From Sphingobium lactosutens (GTDB taxonomy: Bacteria > Pseudomonadota > Alphaproteobacteria > Sphingomonadales > Sphingomonadaceae), in contig NZ_QJQX01000084.1 of NCBI RefSeq assembly GCF_013393185.1, forward strand, positions 2,501 through 66,500: 64,000 bases of DNA, given 5' to 3'. Of this stretch, positions 37,828 to 45,853 are shown one piece after another. The notes below the pieces were generated by a model. That model worked only from the letters and a program-made list of their open reading frames with translations, was not told where the DNA came from and made no database searches. Both the position numbers and the translations under genes were made by a program. Positions within the stretch are counted from its first letter, which is position 1, and each line of letters opens with the position of its first letter.

Positions 37828-37964
37828 TCACAATTGCTGTCATGGCACAGTAATCTGCCAGGACGGCGCGCATGGAATGATTGGCCCGAATTGTAAATAT
37901 TTCCGACAGTTTGAAATGCCCCCATGGAAGGGGGAAGTGAGATAGATGTCTGAATAAAATCTAT

Positions 37965-37994
37965 AAAAATATAGTTACGATATCGTAACTATAT
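37965..37994 (-). terminator. AT-rich palindrome terminating flaF
   Basis: A perfect 26-base palindrome (ATATAGTTACGAT and its complement, 37969-37994) abuts the flaF stop. On the minus strand it is followed by TTTTTATAG, giving an unusually AT-rich intrinsic terminator in an otherwise GC-rich genome. Confidence 0.68.
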
Positions 37995-38356
37995 CAAGCT
38001 GGCTTTCCATTTTCATGGGAAAGTCCCTCGATGATGGCGCGATTGACCAGGATCAGGGCATCGACGGTCTCGCGTCCGCGCACGACATCGGACGTGTAGC
38101 GTTCGACCCAGATGGCAATGGAGATGATGCGGGCGCGCAAATCTTCGGGCAGCTGATTTTCGGGCGATGCACACAGGTTGGAAAAGAGGGTCCATGCACT
38201 GCGGTTGCGATGCAAGGCGGGCATCAGCCTGACGCCGGACAGGCCTGCGTCGCGCGCGGCGATCATCTCGGACGTGATCTGGCTCATCAGGCGATATTCG
38301 TTGCCCCTGGGGGTCGCGCCGATTTCCTGCGCGCGGCGATAGGCATTGACTGACAT
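37994..38356 (-). CDS. flaF: Flagellar biosynthesis regulator FlaF
   Basis: The 120-residue helical product starts MSVNAYRRAQEIGATPRGNEYRLMSQITSEMI and contains HRNRSAWTLFSNLCASPENQLPEDLRARIISIAIWVERYTSDVV (quoted as LRARIISIAIWVERYT), matching FlaF. In Caulobacter FlaF promotes flagellin translation or secretion and opposes FlbT. GGGGA precedes the ATG at 38356. The gene is divergent from motA, and flbT is far away. Confidence 0.9.
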   Translation of the reverse strand: MSVNAYRRAQEIGATPRGNEYRLMSQITSEMIAARDAGLSGVRLMPALHRNRSAWTLFSNLCASPENQLPEDLRARIISIAIWVERYTSDVVRGRETVDALILVNRAIIEGLSHENGKPA

Positions 38357-38385
38357 GAAATGGTCCCCGGCATGTTTGTCCCCCC

Positions 38386-38502
38386 ATAATAGGATGAAAA
38401 ATCGCCGGGCGGTCGCAGGCGGCACCGATCTGTGAGGCCAGGAAGGTGAGCGCTTGAAAAAGATGCGCGGTTGCACGGTGGTCCCGACAATCTTCCTATA
38501 AT
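38386..38502. promoter_or_regulatory. Divergent flaF/motA elements TCCTATTAT and TCCTATAAT
   Basis: TCCTATTAT on the minus strand (38386-38394) lies 30 bases ahead of flaF. TCCTATAAT on the plus strand (38494-38502) lies 42 bases ahead of motA. The spacing to the start codon suits a -10 position. No CCGGCA palindrome is present here. Confidence 0.48.
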
Positions 38503-38544
38503 CAGTCCATCGGCCTCGGCCACTCATCTCAAATGGACTGATCC

Positions 38545-39429
38545 ATGCTCAATGCCATTGGCCTAGTCGTCATCCTGCTGTGCGTGTTCGGCAGCTTCCT
38601 GATGTCGGGTGGCAATCTCGGCGTCATCCTTCATGCGCTGCCGCACGAGATGATCGCCATCGCCGGCGCAGCGGTCGGCGCCTTCATCCTTGGCAATTCG
38701 TTGAGCACGGTGAAGAAGGCGTGGAAAGGCACCATGCGCGTCTTCAAGGGGGTGCGCTGGACCGAGGCGGACTTTCGCGACCTTCTGGCGCTGCTCTACA
38801 CGTTGCTCTCGACCTTCCGGAAGGACGGCGCCAACGCGATCGAAAAGCATCTCGACGAGCCGGAGGAGAGCAGCATTTTCAGCCGCTATCCCAAGCTGTT
38901 GCAGGACAAGGGGCTGATCGAATTCATCTGCGACTATCTGCGCATGATGACGGTCAATTTCGAGGATCCTCACCAGCTTGCCGAGGCCATGGAAGGAGAT
39001 ATCGAACGCCACCATGCTGAGGAATTGCTGCCCCAGCATGCGATCCAGATGATGGCCGACGGCCTGCCCGCGCTGGGCATCGTCGCGGCGGTGCTGGGCG
39101 TCATCAAGACGATGAGTTCGATCGACCAGCCGACCGAGGTACTGGGCGCGATGATCGGCGGCGCGCTGGTCGGCACCTTCCTGGGCGTGCTGCTCGCTTA
39201 TTGCCTGGTCGGGCCGATCGCCTCGAAGCTGCAACAGATCATCGATGCCGACTTCAAGCCCTATCTGATCGTCAAGACTGCGATCATCGGCCACGCCCAG
39301 GGGCAGCCGACCCAGGTTGCGATCGAACTGGCGCGGCGCATGACACCATCCGCCTATGCCCCCTCATTCGCGCAGCTCGAAAGCGCGCTCGAAGATGTGA
39401 AGGACCAGCTCAATGCAAAGCCTGCCTGA
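38545..39429 (+). CDS. motA: Flagellar stator protein MotA
   Basis: The 294-residue protein has four transmembrane segments (about 4-20, 32-50, 170-190, 200-222), a large cytoplasmic loop, and the conserved DGLPALGIVAAVLGVIKTM segment with the stator proline. It forms the proton or sodium channel with MotB, whose gene is 7 kb downstream at the end of the same cluster. It overlaps the STAS gene by 17 bases. Confidence 0.95.
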   Translation: MLNAIGLVVILLCVFGSFLMSGGNLGVILHALPHEMIAIAGAAVGAFILGNSLSTVKKAWKGTMRVFKGVRWTEADFRDLLALLYTLLSTFRKDGANAIEKHLDEPEESSIFSRYPKLLQDKGLIEFICDYLRMMTVNFEDPHQLAEAMEGDIERHHAEELLPQHAIQMMADGLPALGIVAAVLGVIKTMSSIDQPTEVLGAMIGGALVGTFLGVLLAYCLVGPIASKLQQIIDADFKPYLIVKTAIIGHAQGQPTQVAIELARRMTPSAYAPSFAQLESALEDVKDQLNAKPA

Positions 39430-39721
39430 AGACCGGTCGCTGATCCTGCCGCCGCATGGCACGACCGTAACCGCCGAGGATCTGCGCGTCCGTTTGGTGC
39501 TCGCCAGCGATTTCGATGGCGTGATGGAAGTCGATGCCGGCGCCGTCGAAAGCGTCGGGCAGGCCGTGCTGCAACTGCTGGTCGCCGCCAAGGTCGAGGC
39601 TGACGCGCAGGGCCAGAGCTTCGCCATTTGCAATCCCAGTCCCGCCTTTGTCGACCGTGTGGCCGCCTGCGGGCTGGCGCCGGCCATCGGCCTTTCCGTG
39701 GAAAAGGACATTCTTTCGTGA
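39413..39721 (+). CDS. STAS-domain protein of the chemotaxis operon
   Basis: The 102-residue product fits a single STAS domain (VMEVDAGAVESVGQAVLQLLVAAKVEADAQGQSFAICNPSPAFVDRVAACGLAPAIGL, cited as ESVGQAVLQLLVAAK). The usual phospho-accepting serine region of SpoIIAA-type proteins reads EVDAGAVESVGQ, so the serine is shifted or replaced. STAS-CheY-CheA gene order occurs in several alphaproteobacterial che operons; the function is not settled. It overlaps motA by 17 bases and cheY by GTGA. Confidence 0.8.
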   Translation: MQSLPEDRSLILPPHGTTVTAEDLRVRLVLASDFDGVMEVDAGAVESVGQAVLQLLVAAKVEADAQGQSFAICNPSPAFVDRVAACGLAPAIGLSVEKDILS

Positions 39722-40083
39722 GCAAATTGATCCTGACCGTCGATGATTCCGCCTCCATGCGGATGCTGCTCAAGGCATCGCTGACCGCGCAGGGCTTCAA
39801 GATCGAAAGCGCCGATGACGGCCAGCATGGCCTGGAGCGGATGCATGAGGTGAAGCCCGACCTGCTGATCACCGACATCAACATGCCCAGGATGGACGGT
39901 TTCGAGCTGATCGAGGCGGTTCGCGCCGTGCCGGAGTTTCGCGGCACGCCGATCCTGGTTCTGTCGACCGAATTTTCCGACGACAAAAAAGCGCGCGCGC
40001 GTGAGGCCGGGGCCACCGGCTGGATCACCAAGCCGTTCGACGCGACCAAGCTGGGGGCGGCAATCCGCCGCGTGTGCCCATGA
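39718..40083 (+). CDS. cheY: CheY-like single-domain response regulator (first copy)
   Basis: The 121-residue product is a lone receiver domain with acidic residues at 9-10, Asp53 (LLITDINMPRMDG), a switch Thr/Ser (VLSTEFSD) and Lys in ITKPFD. The GTG start at 39718 overlaps the STAS stop. It precedes cheA with an ATGA overlap. A second CheY-type gene lies at 44607; which of the two binds the motor cannot be told from sequence alone. Confidence 0.92.
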   Translation: MSKLILTVDDSASMRMLLKASLTAQGFKIESADDGQHGLERMHEVKPDLLITDINMPRMDGFELIEAVRAVPEFRGTPILVLSTEFSDDKKARAREAGATGWITKPFDATKLGAAIRRVCP

Positions 40084-42194
40084 GCGATGAACTTGACGAA
40101 ATCCAGGCGATCTTCTTCGAGGAATGCACTGAAGGACTGACGATCGCCGAGGAAGGCCTGTCCGCCATGGCGGCGGGCGATGTATCGGCCGATGTGATTG
40201 CGGGTGTCTTCCGCGCCGTCCATTCGATCAAGGGCGGGTCGGGCGCGTTCGGCCATGGCGCGTTGCAGGCCTTCTCGCATCGCTTTGAAAATGTGCTGGA
40301 CGAGGTGCGCGCGGGGCATATCCCGCCGACCGCCGATGTGACGCGCATCATGCTGGGCGCCTTCGACCTGTTGTCCGATCATGTCGCGGCGGCGCAGAGC
40401 GGATCGGCCTTCCCGGACGACGCTGCCATGCTGGAACAGCTCGACGCGATCCTTGCGAGCAAGGGCGCGGCAATCGAGGATAGCATTCCGGCGCCGGTCG
40501 CGGAGGCGGATGAATTCGGTTTTACCCCGGTCGCGGCCGTGGTCGAGGATTTCGATTCCTTCGGCTTCGAGCCGGTGATGGTCGATCTGGACGATCTGGC
40601 CCCCGCAGAGCCCGCGGGCTGGACGGTGCGCTTCGGCCCGTCGCGCGGTGCCATGGCCAATGGTGCGGAGCCGATGCTGGTGATCCGCGAGCTGGAGGAT
40701 ATGGGCGGCCAGGTCATGGGCGTCGATATCAGCCGCCTGCCGGGGCTGCGCGATCTCGACCCGGAGGATGGCTATCTGATCTGGACCATCGTCCTGCCCG
40801 CCACGGTTGACGAGCAGGCAATCCGCGACTGTTTCGACTTCGTTGCGCCGGATTCGCTGATCGAGATTGGCCGGGCGGAGCTGTCGGCCGTCGCTCCTGT
40901 CGCTGATGCGACTATGCCCATCGCCATGCCGGTCATTGAGGAAGTGGAACGCCCGGCGCTGACGCTGGTGGCGGACAATATCGCGCCGGCGGTCGAGAAG
41001 GCGAAGGCCGACGTACCGGGGCAGACGATCCGCGTCGATCTGGGCAAGCTGGACCAGCTGCTGAACCTTGTCGGTGAACTGGTGATCCGGGGATCGATCC
41101 TGTCGGACCGGCTGTCGCCTACCGATCAGGAGCGGGTCGAGTTGCCCGAACTGTCGCGCCTGACACGCCAGATTCAGGACAATGTCATGTCGCTGCGCGC
41201 GCAGCCGATCCGCCAGGCATTTTCCCGCGTGCCGCGCATGTTGCGCGACCTGATGGCCGAAACCGGCAAGCAGGTATCGCTGGAAACGACCGGCGAGATG
41301 ACCGAGGTCGACAAGGGCGTGATCGAGAAGATCGGCGATCCGCTGACCCACATGATTCGCAACGCCGTCGATCACGGCATCGAAAGCCCCGAGGAGCGCA
41401 TCGCCGCCGGCAAGCCGGCCGAAGGGACGATCCGCCTGTCCGCCGAGCAGAAAGGCGCGCGCATCGTCGTGCGCATTGCCGACGATGGGCGCGGCATCAA
41501 TCGGGAGCGGGTAAGGGCCAAGGCGGTGGAACGGGGCATCATCGCCGCCGATGCCCAGCTTTCGGACGAGGATATCGACAGCCTGATCTGCGCGCCGGGC
41601 TTCTCGACGGCGGAGACCATTTCCAACATTTCGGGCAGGGGCGTCGGCATGGACGTTGTGCGTTCCAATGTGGAGGCGCTGGGCGGCCGTCTGGAAATTC
41701 ACTCGGTGCCCGGGGAGGGGACGACCTTCTCTATGGCGCTGCCGCTGACGCTGGCGATCCTGGACGGCATGATCGTGCGGCTCGGCAAGCAGCGTTATGT
41801 CCTGCCGCTGACGAACGTGATCGAAACGGTCCAGCCCGCACCCGGTCAGGTGCAGGCGACATCGCCTACATCCGAGGTGATCGAGCTGCGCGGCAACTAT
41901 CTGCCCGTGCGACGGGTAGGCGAGATGTTCGGCCTCAGCGACCATCGCAAGCCCGAGGAATCTCTTGTCATCATCGTCGAGAGCGAGGCGGCGGGCCATG
42001 TCGGGTTGATGGTCGACACCATCGATAACCGGCGGGAAGTCGTCATCAAGAGCCTGGAGGACAATCTCCATCCCATTCGCGGCCTTGGCGGCGCCACGGT
42101 GCTGGGCGATGGCTCCATCGCCCTGATCCTCGACATTGATGCGCTGGTCGTCGCGACCGGCTTCAAATCTGCCCTGAAAGGAATGGCTGCATGA
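40080..42194 (+). CDS. cheA: Chemotaxis histidine kinase CheA
   Basis: The 704-residue protein has an HPt (P1) domain with His48 in VHSIKGGSGAFG, a long acidic linker, the P3 dimerisation segment (LDQLLNLVGELVIRGSIL), P4 ATPase (MIRNAVDHGIE, GRGVGMDVVRSNVEALGG) and a C-terminal CheW-like P5 domain. No separate P2 domain is obvious in the linker of residues 115-320. It phosphorylates the CheY proteins and CheB. It is coupled by ATGA to cheY and cheW. Confidence 0.96.
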   Translation: MSDELDEIQAIFFEECTEGLTIAEEGLSAMAAGDVSADVIAGVFRAVHSIKGGSGAFGHGALQAFSHRFENVLDEVRAGHIPPTADVTRIMLGAFDLLSDHVAAAQSGSAFPDDAAMLEQLDAILASKGAAIEDSIPAPVAEADEFGFTPVAAVVEDFDSFGFEPVMVDLDDLAPAEPAGWTVRFGPSRGAMANGAEPMLVIRELEDMGGQVMGVDISRLPGLRDLDPEDGYLIWTIVLPATVDEQAIRDCFDFVAPDSLIEIGRAELSAVAPVADATMPIAMPVIEEVERPALTLVADNIAPAVEKAKADVPGQTIRVDLGKLDQLLNLVGELVIRGSILSDRLSPTDQERVELPELSRLTRQIQDNVMSLRAQPIRQAFSRVPRMLRDLMAETGKQVSLETTGEMTEVDKGVIEKIGDPLTHMIRNAVDHGIESPEERIAAGKPAEGTIRLSAEQKGARIVVRIADDGRGINRERVRAKAVERGIIAADAQLSDEDIDSLICAPGFSTAETISNISGRGVGMDVVRSNVEALGGRLEIHSVPGEGTTFSMALPLTLAILDGMIVRLGKQRYVLPLTNVIETVQPAPGQVQATSPTSEVIELRGNYLPVRRVGEMFGLSDHRKPEESLVIIVESEAAGHVGLMVDTIDNRREVVIKSLEDNLHPIRGLGGATVLGDGSIALILDIDALVVATGFKSALKGMAA

Positions 42195-42685
42195 GCAAGA
42201 CGCAAGAAACCGAAGGCGAAGAGCGCAAGATCGTGACCTTCACCCTGGGCAACCAGATGTTCGGCATCGACATGCGCGCGCTGATCGAAATCCGCGAATG
42301 GGACGAACCCACGCCGCTGCCCAGCGTCCCCAGCTATGTGAAGGGCGTCACCAATCTACGCGGCGCGGTGGTGCCGGTGGTCGGCCTGGCCGAGCGTCTG
42401 GGCTGGGCGCCCAGCGTGCTGCACTCGCGTTCCTGCATCCTCGTGGTCGCGATCGGCCAGCGGCAGGCGGGCTTCCTGGTCGATGAGGTGGCGGATATCG
42501 TCGTCATCGACAGCGCCGACATTCAGCCGGCACCCGATGTCGAGGTGAGCGAACAAAGCGCGATCGCGGGTCTGGTCCGCATCGAACGCCGCACTTCGGA
42601 TGCGAGCCATTCCGAAACCATGGTGCTGTTGCTCGATCTCGACGCGCTCAGCCTGACGCGCCATATCATGGAACTCGCCGCGTGA
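42191..42685 (+). CDS. cheW: Chemotaxis adaptor CheW
   Basis: The 164-residue product is a single CheW domain with FTLGNQMFGIDMRALIEIREW and PSYVKGVTNLRGAVVPVVGLAERLG, linking the receptor to CheA. It is flanked by ATGA overlaps with cheA and cheR. Confidence 0.95.
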   Translation: MSKTQETEGEERKIVTFTLGNQMFGIDMRALIEIREWDEPTPLPSVPSYVKGVTNLRGAVVPVVGLAERLGWAPSVLHSRSCILVVAIGQRQAGFLVDEVADIVVIDSADIQPAPDVEVSEQSAIAGLVRIERRTSDASHSETMVLLLDLDALSLTRHIMELAA

Positions 42686-43575
42686 AACAGGCCGTCGCCA
42701 TCAGCGGCGACGGTGCTGGAGCCGGGTCGCCGCTCGCCGCGCAGGGCGAGCTGACCACCGCCCAGTTCCGCGAGATCGCCGCGATCATGCAGCAGGACGC
42801 GCGCATCCATTTGGTGGAAGCGAAGATGACGCTGGTCCATTCGCGCCTCAGCCGCCGGTTGCGCGAAAATGGGCTGACGCGCTTCGCGGATTATCTGGCG
42901 CTGGTGCGCGACAATGCGCAGGAACGCGGGGCGATGGTGGTCGCGCTGACCACCAACCACACCCATTTCTTCCGCGAAGGCCATCATTTCGATCATTTGC
43001 GCGACCAGGTGCTGCCCGGCCTTCAGGCGCGGGCGCGCGCCGGACAAAAGGTGCGCATCTGGTCGGCCGGCTGTTCCAGCGGCGAGGAAGTCTATTCCAT
43101 CGCCATGACGCTGGCTGGCGAAAGCGCATCGAGCGCCGCCTGGCTGAAGCAGGGCGATGTGCGCCTGCTGGCGACCGACATTGCGCCCCATGTGGTGCAG
43201 GCGGTCAGCGACGCGCGCTATTCGACCGGCACGATTCAGCCGATCCCGGCTCCCTACCGCCAGCACTGGCTGCGACAGGAGGGCGCGGACAGCCATGTCG
43301 TGTCGGACGCCCTGCGATCGCTGGTGACGGCGCGGGTACTCAACCTGTTCGAATCCTGGCCGATGCGACAGACCTATGACGCGATTTTCTGCCGTAACGT
43401 CATGATTTATTTCGACGATAAGGCGAAGGCGGAGCTGGAGGCGCGTTTCGTGGAGATGCTCGCGCCCGGCGGGACGCTCTATATCGGGCATAGCGAAAGG
43501 CTGATCGGGCCGGCGGCTGCGCTGATGGAGCCGGCTGGCCAGACCATTTATGTGCGAAGGGGAGGCGCGCGATGA
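42682..43575 (+). CDS. cheR: Chemoreceptor methyltransferase CheR
   Basis: The 297-residue protein has the helical N-terminal domain and SAM-binding C-terminal domain with TTNHTHFFREGHHF, IWSAGCSSGEEVYSIAMTL and FCRNVMIYF. The start is a GTG overlapping the cheW stop. The receptor encoded at 11310 ends in a pentapeptide suited to bind CheR's beta subdomain. Confidence 0.95.
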   Translation: MKQAVAISGDGAGAGSPLAAQGELTTAQFREIAAIMQQDARIHLVEAKMTLVHSRLSRRLRENGLTRFADYLALVRDNAQERGAMVVALTTNHTHFFREGHHFDHLRDQVLPGLQARARAGQKVRIWSAGCSSGEEVYSIAMTLAGESASSAAWLKQGDVRLLATDIAPHVVQAVSDARYSTGTIQPIPAPYRQHWLRQEGADSHVVSDALRSLVTARVLNLFESWPMRQTYDAIFCRNVMIYFDDKAKAELEARFVEMLAPGGTLYIGHSERLIGPAAALMEPAGQTIYVRRGGAR

Positions 43576-44591
43576 GCGAGACGACCCGCGTCCTGATCGT
43601 CGACGACAGCCCGTCGATGCGCGCGATGCTGACGAAATTGCTGAGCAGCGACCCGGCGATCGAGGTGATCGGCGCTGCGCCCGAACCCCATGCCGCGCGT
43701 GAGATGATCAAGACGCTGAACCCCGATGTGGTGACGCTGGATATCGAAATGCCGGGGATGGACGGTCTGTCCTTCCTGGAAAAGATCATGCGCTTGCGGC
43801 CGATGCCGGTCATCATGTGTTCCACGCTGACGGCGCGTGGCGCTGAGGCGACGATCGAGGCGCTGCGCCTGGGCGCGGTCGACTGCATCGCCAAGCCATC
43901 GGGCAATGCGCAGGAAATGGCGCAGCATGGCGCACTGTTGCGCAAGATGGTGAAGGCTGCCGCGCGATCCTCGGTTCGCCGCGCGCCGGCGCCGCCGGCC
44001 CAGCTGGCATCGTCGGGCAAGCTCCGCGACGTGGTGATCGCCATCGGCGCGTCCACCGGCGGGGTCGAGGCGCTCTTTTCGCTGATCGGCGCGTTGCCGC
44101 CCGATTGCCCCCCGGTTCTGGTGGTCCAGCATATGCCTGCCGCCTTCACCAGCGGCTTTGCTGTCCGCATGGATCGCGACTGCCGCGTCAAGGTGGTGGA
44201 AGCGGCCCATGGCATGACCCTGCAGCGCGGCACGGTCTACATCGCGCCGGGCGGGGAGCGGCACATGGAACTGGTCGGCGGCAGCAGCGGGCGCATACGC
44301 CTTCTGCCCGCTGATCCGGTATCGGGGCATCGGCCTTCGGTGGACATGCTGTTCCGCTCGGTCGCGCCGCTGGGGTCGCGCGGGGTTGGGGTGATCCTGA
44401 CCGGCATGGGCAGCGACGGCGCGATGGGCCTGCGGGCCATGCGCGACGCCGGCGCCCGCACGCTGGGCCAGAGCCGCGAAAGCTGCGTCGTTTACGGAAT
44501 GCCACGCGCCGCCTTCGAGCTGGGCGCGGTGGAAAAGGAAGTGACTTTGTCGGCCATGCCCGAGGCGATCCTCGGTCTGTGTCGGCTTTAA
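43572..44591 (+). CDS. cheB: Chemoreceptor methylesterase/deamidase CheB
   Basis: The 339-residue protein has a receiver domain (Asp57) and a methylesterase domain with the Ser161 (GASTGG), His187 (VQHMP) and Asp282 (GMGSDGA) triad. It reverses CheR methylation when phosphorylated by CheA. It is coupled by ATGA to cheR. Confidence 0.96.
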   Translation: MSETTRVLIVDDSPSMRAMLTKLLSSDPAIEVIGAAPEPHAAREMIKTLNPDVVTLDIEMPGMDGLSFLEKIMRLRPMPVIMCSTLTARGAEATIEALRLGAVDCIAKPSGNAQEMAQHGALLRKMVKAAARSSVRRAPAPPAQLASSGKLRDVVIAIGASTGGVEALFSLIGALPPDCPPVLVVQHMPAAFTSGFAVRMDRDCRVKVVEAAHGMTLQRGTVYIAPGGERHMELVGGSSGRIRLLPADPVSGHRPSVDMLFRSVAPLGSRGVGVILTGMGSDGAMGLRAMRDAGARTLGQSRESCVVYGMPRAAFELGAVEKEVTLSAMPEAILGLCRL

Positions 44592-44606
44592 ATTGGGATA
44601 GGGTTC

Positions 44607-44996
44607 ATGCCGGCAGCGTCTGCAATAAAGGTAATGGTGGTCGACGATCAGACGAGCATGCGCGCGATGATCCGCCGCACGCTCCAGGATCTGGGGTTCA
44701 AGGATATTCGCGACAAGGCCGGGCCGGTCGAGGCGCTGGCCGCGATCAAGGCGGATCGCGTTCATCTGATCATCTCGGACTATAATATGCCCGACATGGA
44801 TGGGCTTCAGTTCCTGGAAGCGGTGCGCGCCGATCCGGTCATCGGCAAGACGGTGTTCATCATGCTCACCGGTTCAGCCGACAAGGAAGTCGTGCAGAAG
44901 GCCGCGGCGCTGGGCGTCAACAATTATGTCGTAAAGCCCTTCGCGCCTGCCGCGCTCAAGGAGAAGATCGAGCGCGTCTTCGGCGAGTTGGCCTGA
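44607..44996 (+). CDS. cheY: CheY-like response regulator (second copy)
   Basis: The 129-residue receiver has an acidic pair at 13-14, Asp58 (LIISDYNMPDMDGLQFL), a Thr in IMLTGSADKE and Lys in YVVKPFAP. It is closer in these motifs to enterobacterial CheY than the copy at 39718. It lies between cheB and cheD. Two CheYs are common in alphaproteobacteria that lack CheZ; one often acts as a phosphate sink. Confidence 0.93.
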   Translation: MPAASAIKVMVVDDQTSMRAMIRRTLQDLGFKDIRDKAGPVEALAAIKADRVHLIISDYNMPDMDGLQFLEAVRADPVIGKTVFIMLTGSADKEVVQKAAALGVNNYVVKPFAPAALKEKIERVFGELA

Positions 44997-45001
44997 CGCC
45001 C

Positions 45002-45529
45002 ATGCGCCGCGTGTCCATCGTCCAGGGCGAATTTCATGTCGTGTCGGAACCGGATGTCGTCATCACGACGCTACTCGGTTCCTGCGTCGCCGCCTGCCTG
45101 CAGGATCCGGTCGCGCGGGTCGGCGGCATGAACCATTTCCTGCTGGGCGAGCCGGGTGCGGATGCACCGGTCGGCCCGGCAGATATGCAGCGTTATGGCG
45201 TGCATGCGATGGAACTGCTGATCAACGCGATGATGCAGCGAGGCGCGCAGCGATCGCGCCTGCGTGGTCATCTCTATGGCGGCGCCAATATCATCGCGGG
45301 GTTGGGCGGCATCGGCAGCAGCAATGCCGCCTTTGCTCGCAATTTCATGGAAACCGAGGGCATCGCCATCGGGCGCTGCGAACTGGGCGGGGTCCAGGCG
45401 CGCAAGGTCGAATATATGCCCTTCGAGGGGCGGGTCCGATCGACCAGCGTCGCCGAAGCGCCGCTGCTGCCCCGCAAGGTCCGGCCCGCGCCGGCGCTCG
45501 CTGTGGCGGGCGATGTCGAGCTATTTTGA
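45002..45529 (+). CDS. cheD: Chemoreceptor glutamine deamidase CheD
   Basis: The 175-residue product has the catalytic Cys28 in LLGSCVAACL and His45 in GGMNHFLLGE, with the C-terminal GGANIIAGLGGIGSSNAAFARNF segment. CheD deamidates glutamines on receptors. No CheC is present in the window. The gene follows the second cheY by five bases. Confidence 0.94.
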   Translation: MRRVSIVQGEFHVVSEPDVVITTLLGSCVAACLQDPVARVGGMNHFLLGEPGADAPVGPADMQRYGVHAMELLINAMMQRGAQRSRLRGHLYGGANIIAGLGGIGSSNAAFARNFMETEGIAIGRCELGGVQARKVEYMPFEGRVRSTSVAEAPLLPRKVRPAPALAVAGDVELF

Positions 45530-45545
45530 GAAACCGGGGGAAGAC

Positions 45546-45836
45546 ATGACAAGGCCGGGGGACATGACCAGGGACGTCGCTTTGTGCGCCGCACTGGCGC
45601 AGGAAATGCGCGTGACGCGCGGGCTGGTGGAGGAATTGGCGGCCGTATTGGTCGCCGACGAGCGTTTCGCCATGGATTATCTGGACCAGCTTCAGGCGTT
45701 CGACCTGATCGTCCAGCATGTCGATGAAAGCGCGATTTTGCTCGATCGCGTGGCGACGGGGCAGGATCTGGACAGCGCGGTCGACGGTGTCCGGCTGGCG
45801 GTGGTGCAGCAGCGGCTGCGCAGCGCGCTGGCCTGA
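45546..45836 (+). CDS. Small helical protein of the chemotaxis operon, unknown function
   Basis: The 96-residue product is predicted to be all helical (ALAQEMRVTRGLVEELAAVLVADERFAMDYLDQLQAFDLIVQHVDESAILL, cited as YLDQLQAFDLIVQHVDE). GGGGGAAGAC precedes the ATG at 45546; an in-frame ATG at 45513 overlaps cheD. I recognise no family. Its place between cheD and motB and its four-helix-like pattern suggest a receiver- or receptor-binding partner, possibly a phosphatase filling the place of the missing CheZ, which is speculation. Confidence 0.68.
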   Translation: MTRPGDMTRDVALCAALAQEMRVTRGLVEELAAVLVADERFAMDYLDQLQAFDLIVQHVDESAILLDRVATGQDLDSAVDGVRLAVVQQRLRSALA

Positions 45837-45853
45837 AACGGGGAAATGGCATC

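Noticed and set aside
39354..42071. A 905-codon open frame on the minus strand
   Set aside because: It lies opposite motA-end, STAS, cheY and cheA, has no family resemblance and no ribosome-binding site. Long antisense frames are common in GC-rich coding DNA.
43548..44765. A 405-codon minus-strand open frame
   Set aside because: It is antisense to cheB and the second cheY, both well supported; its sequence is rich in His, Arg and Gln as expected from an antisense frame.
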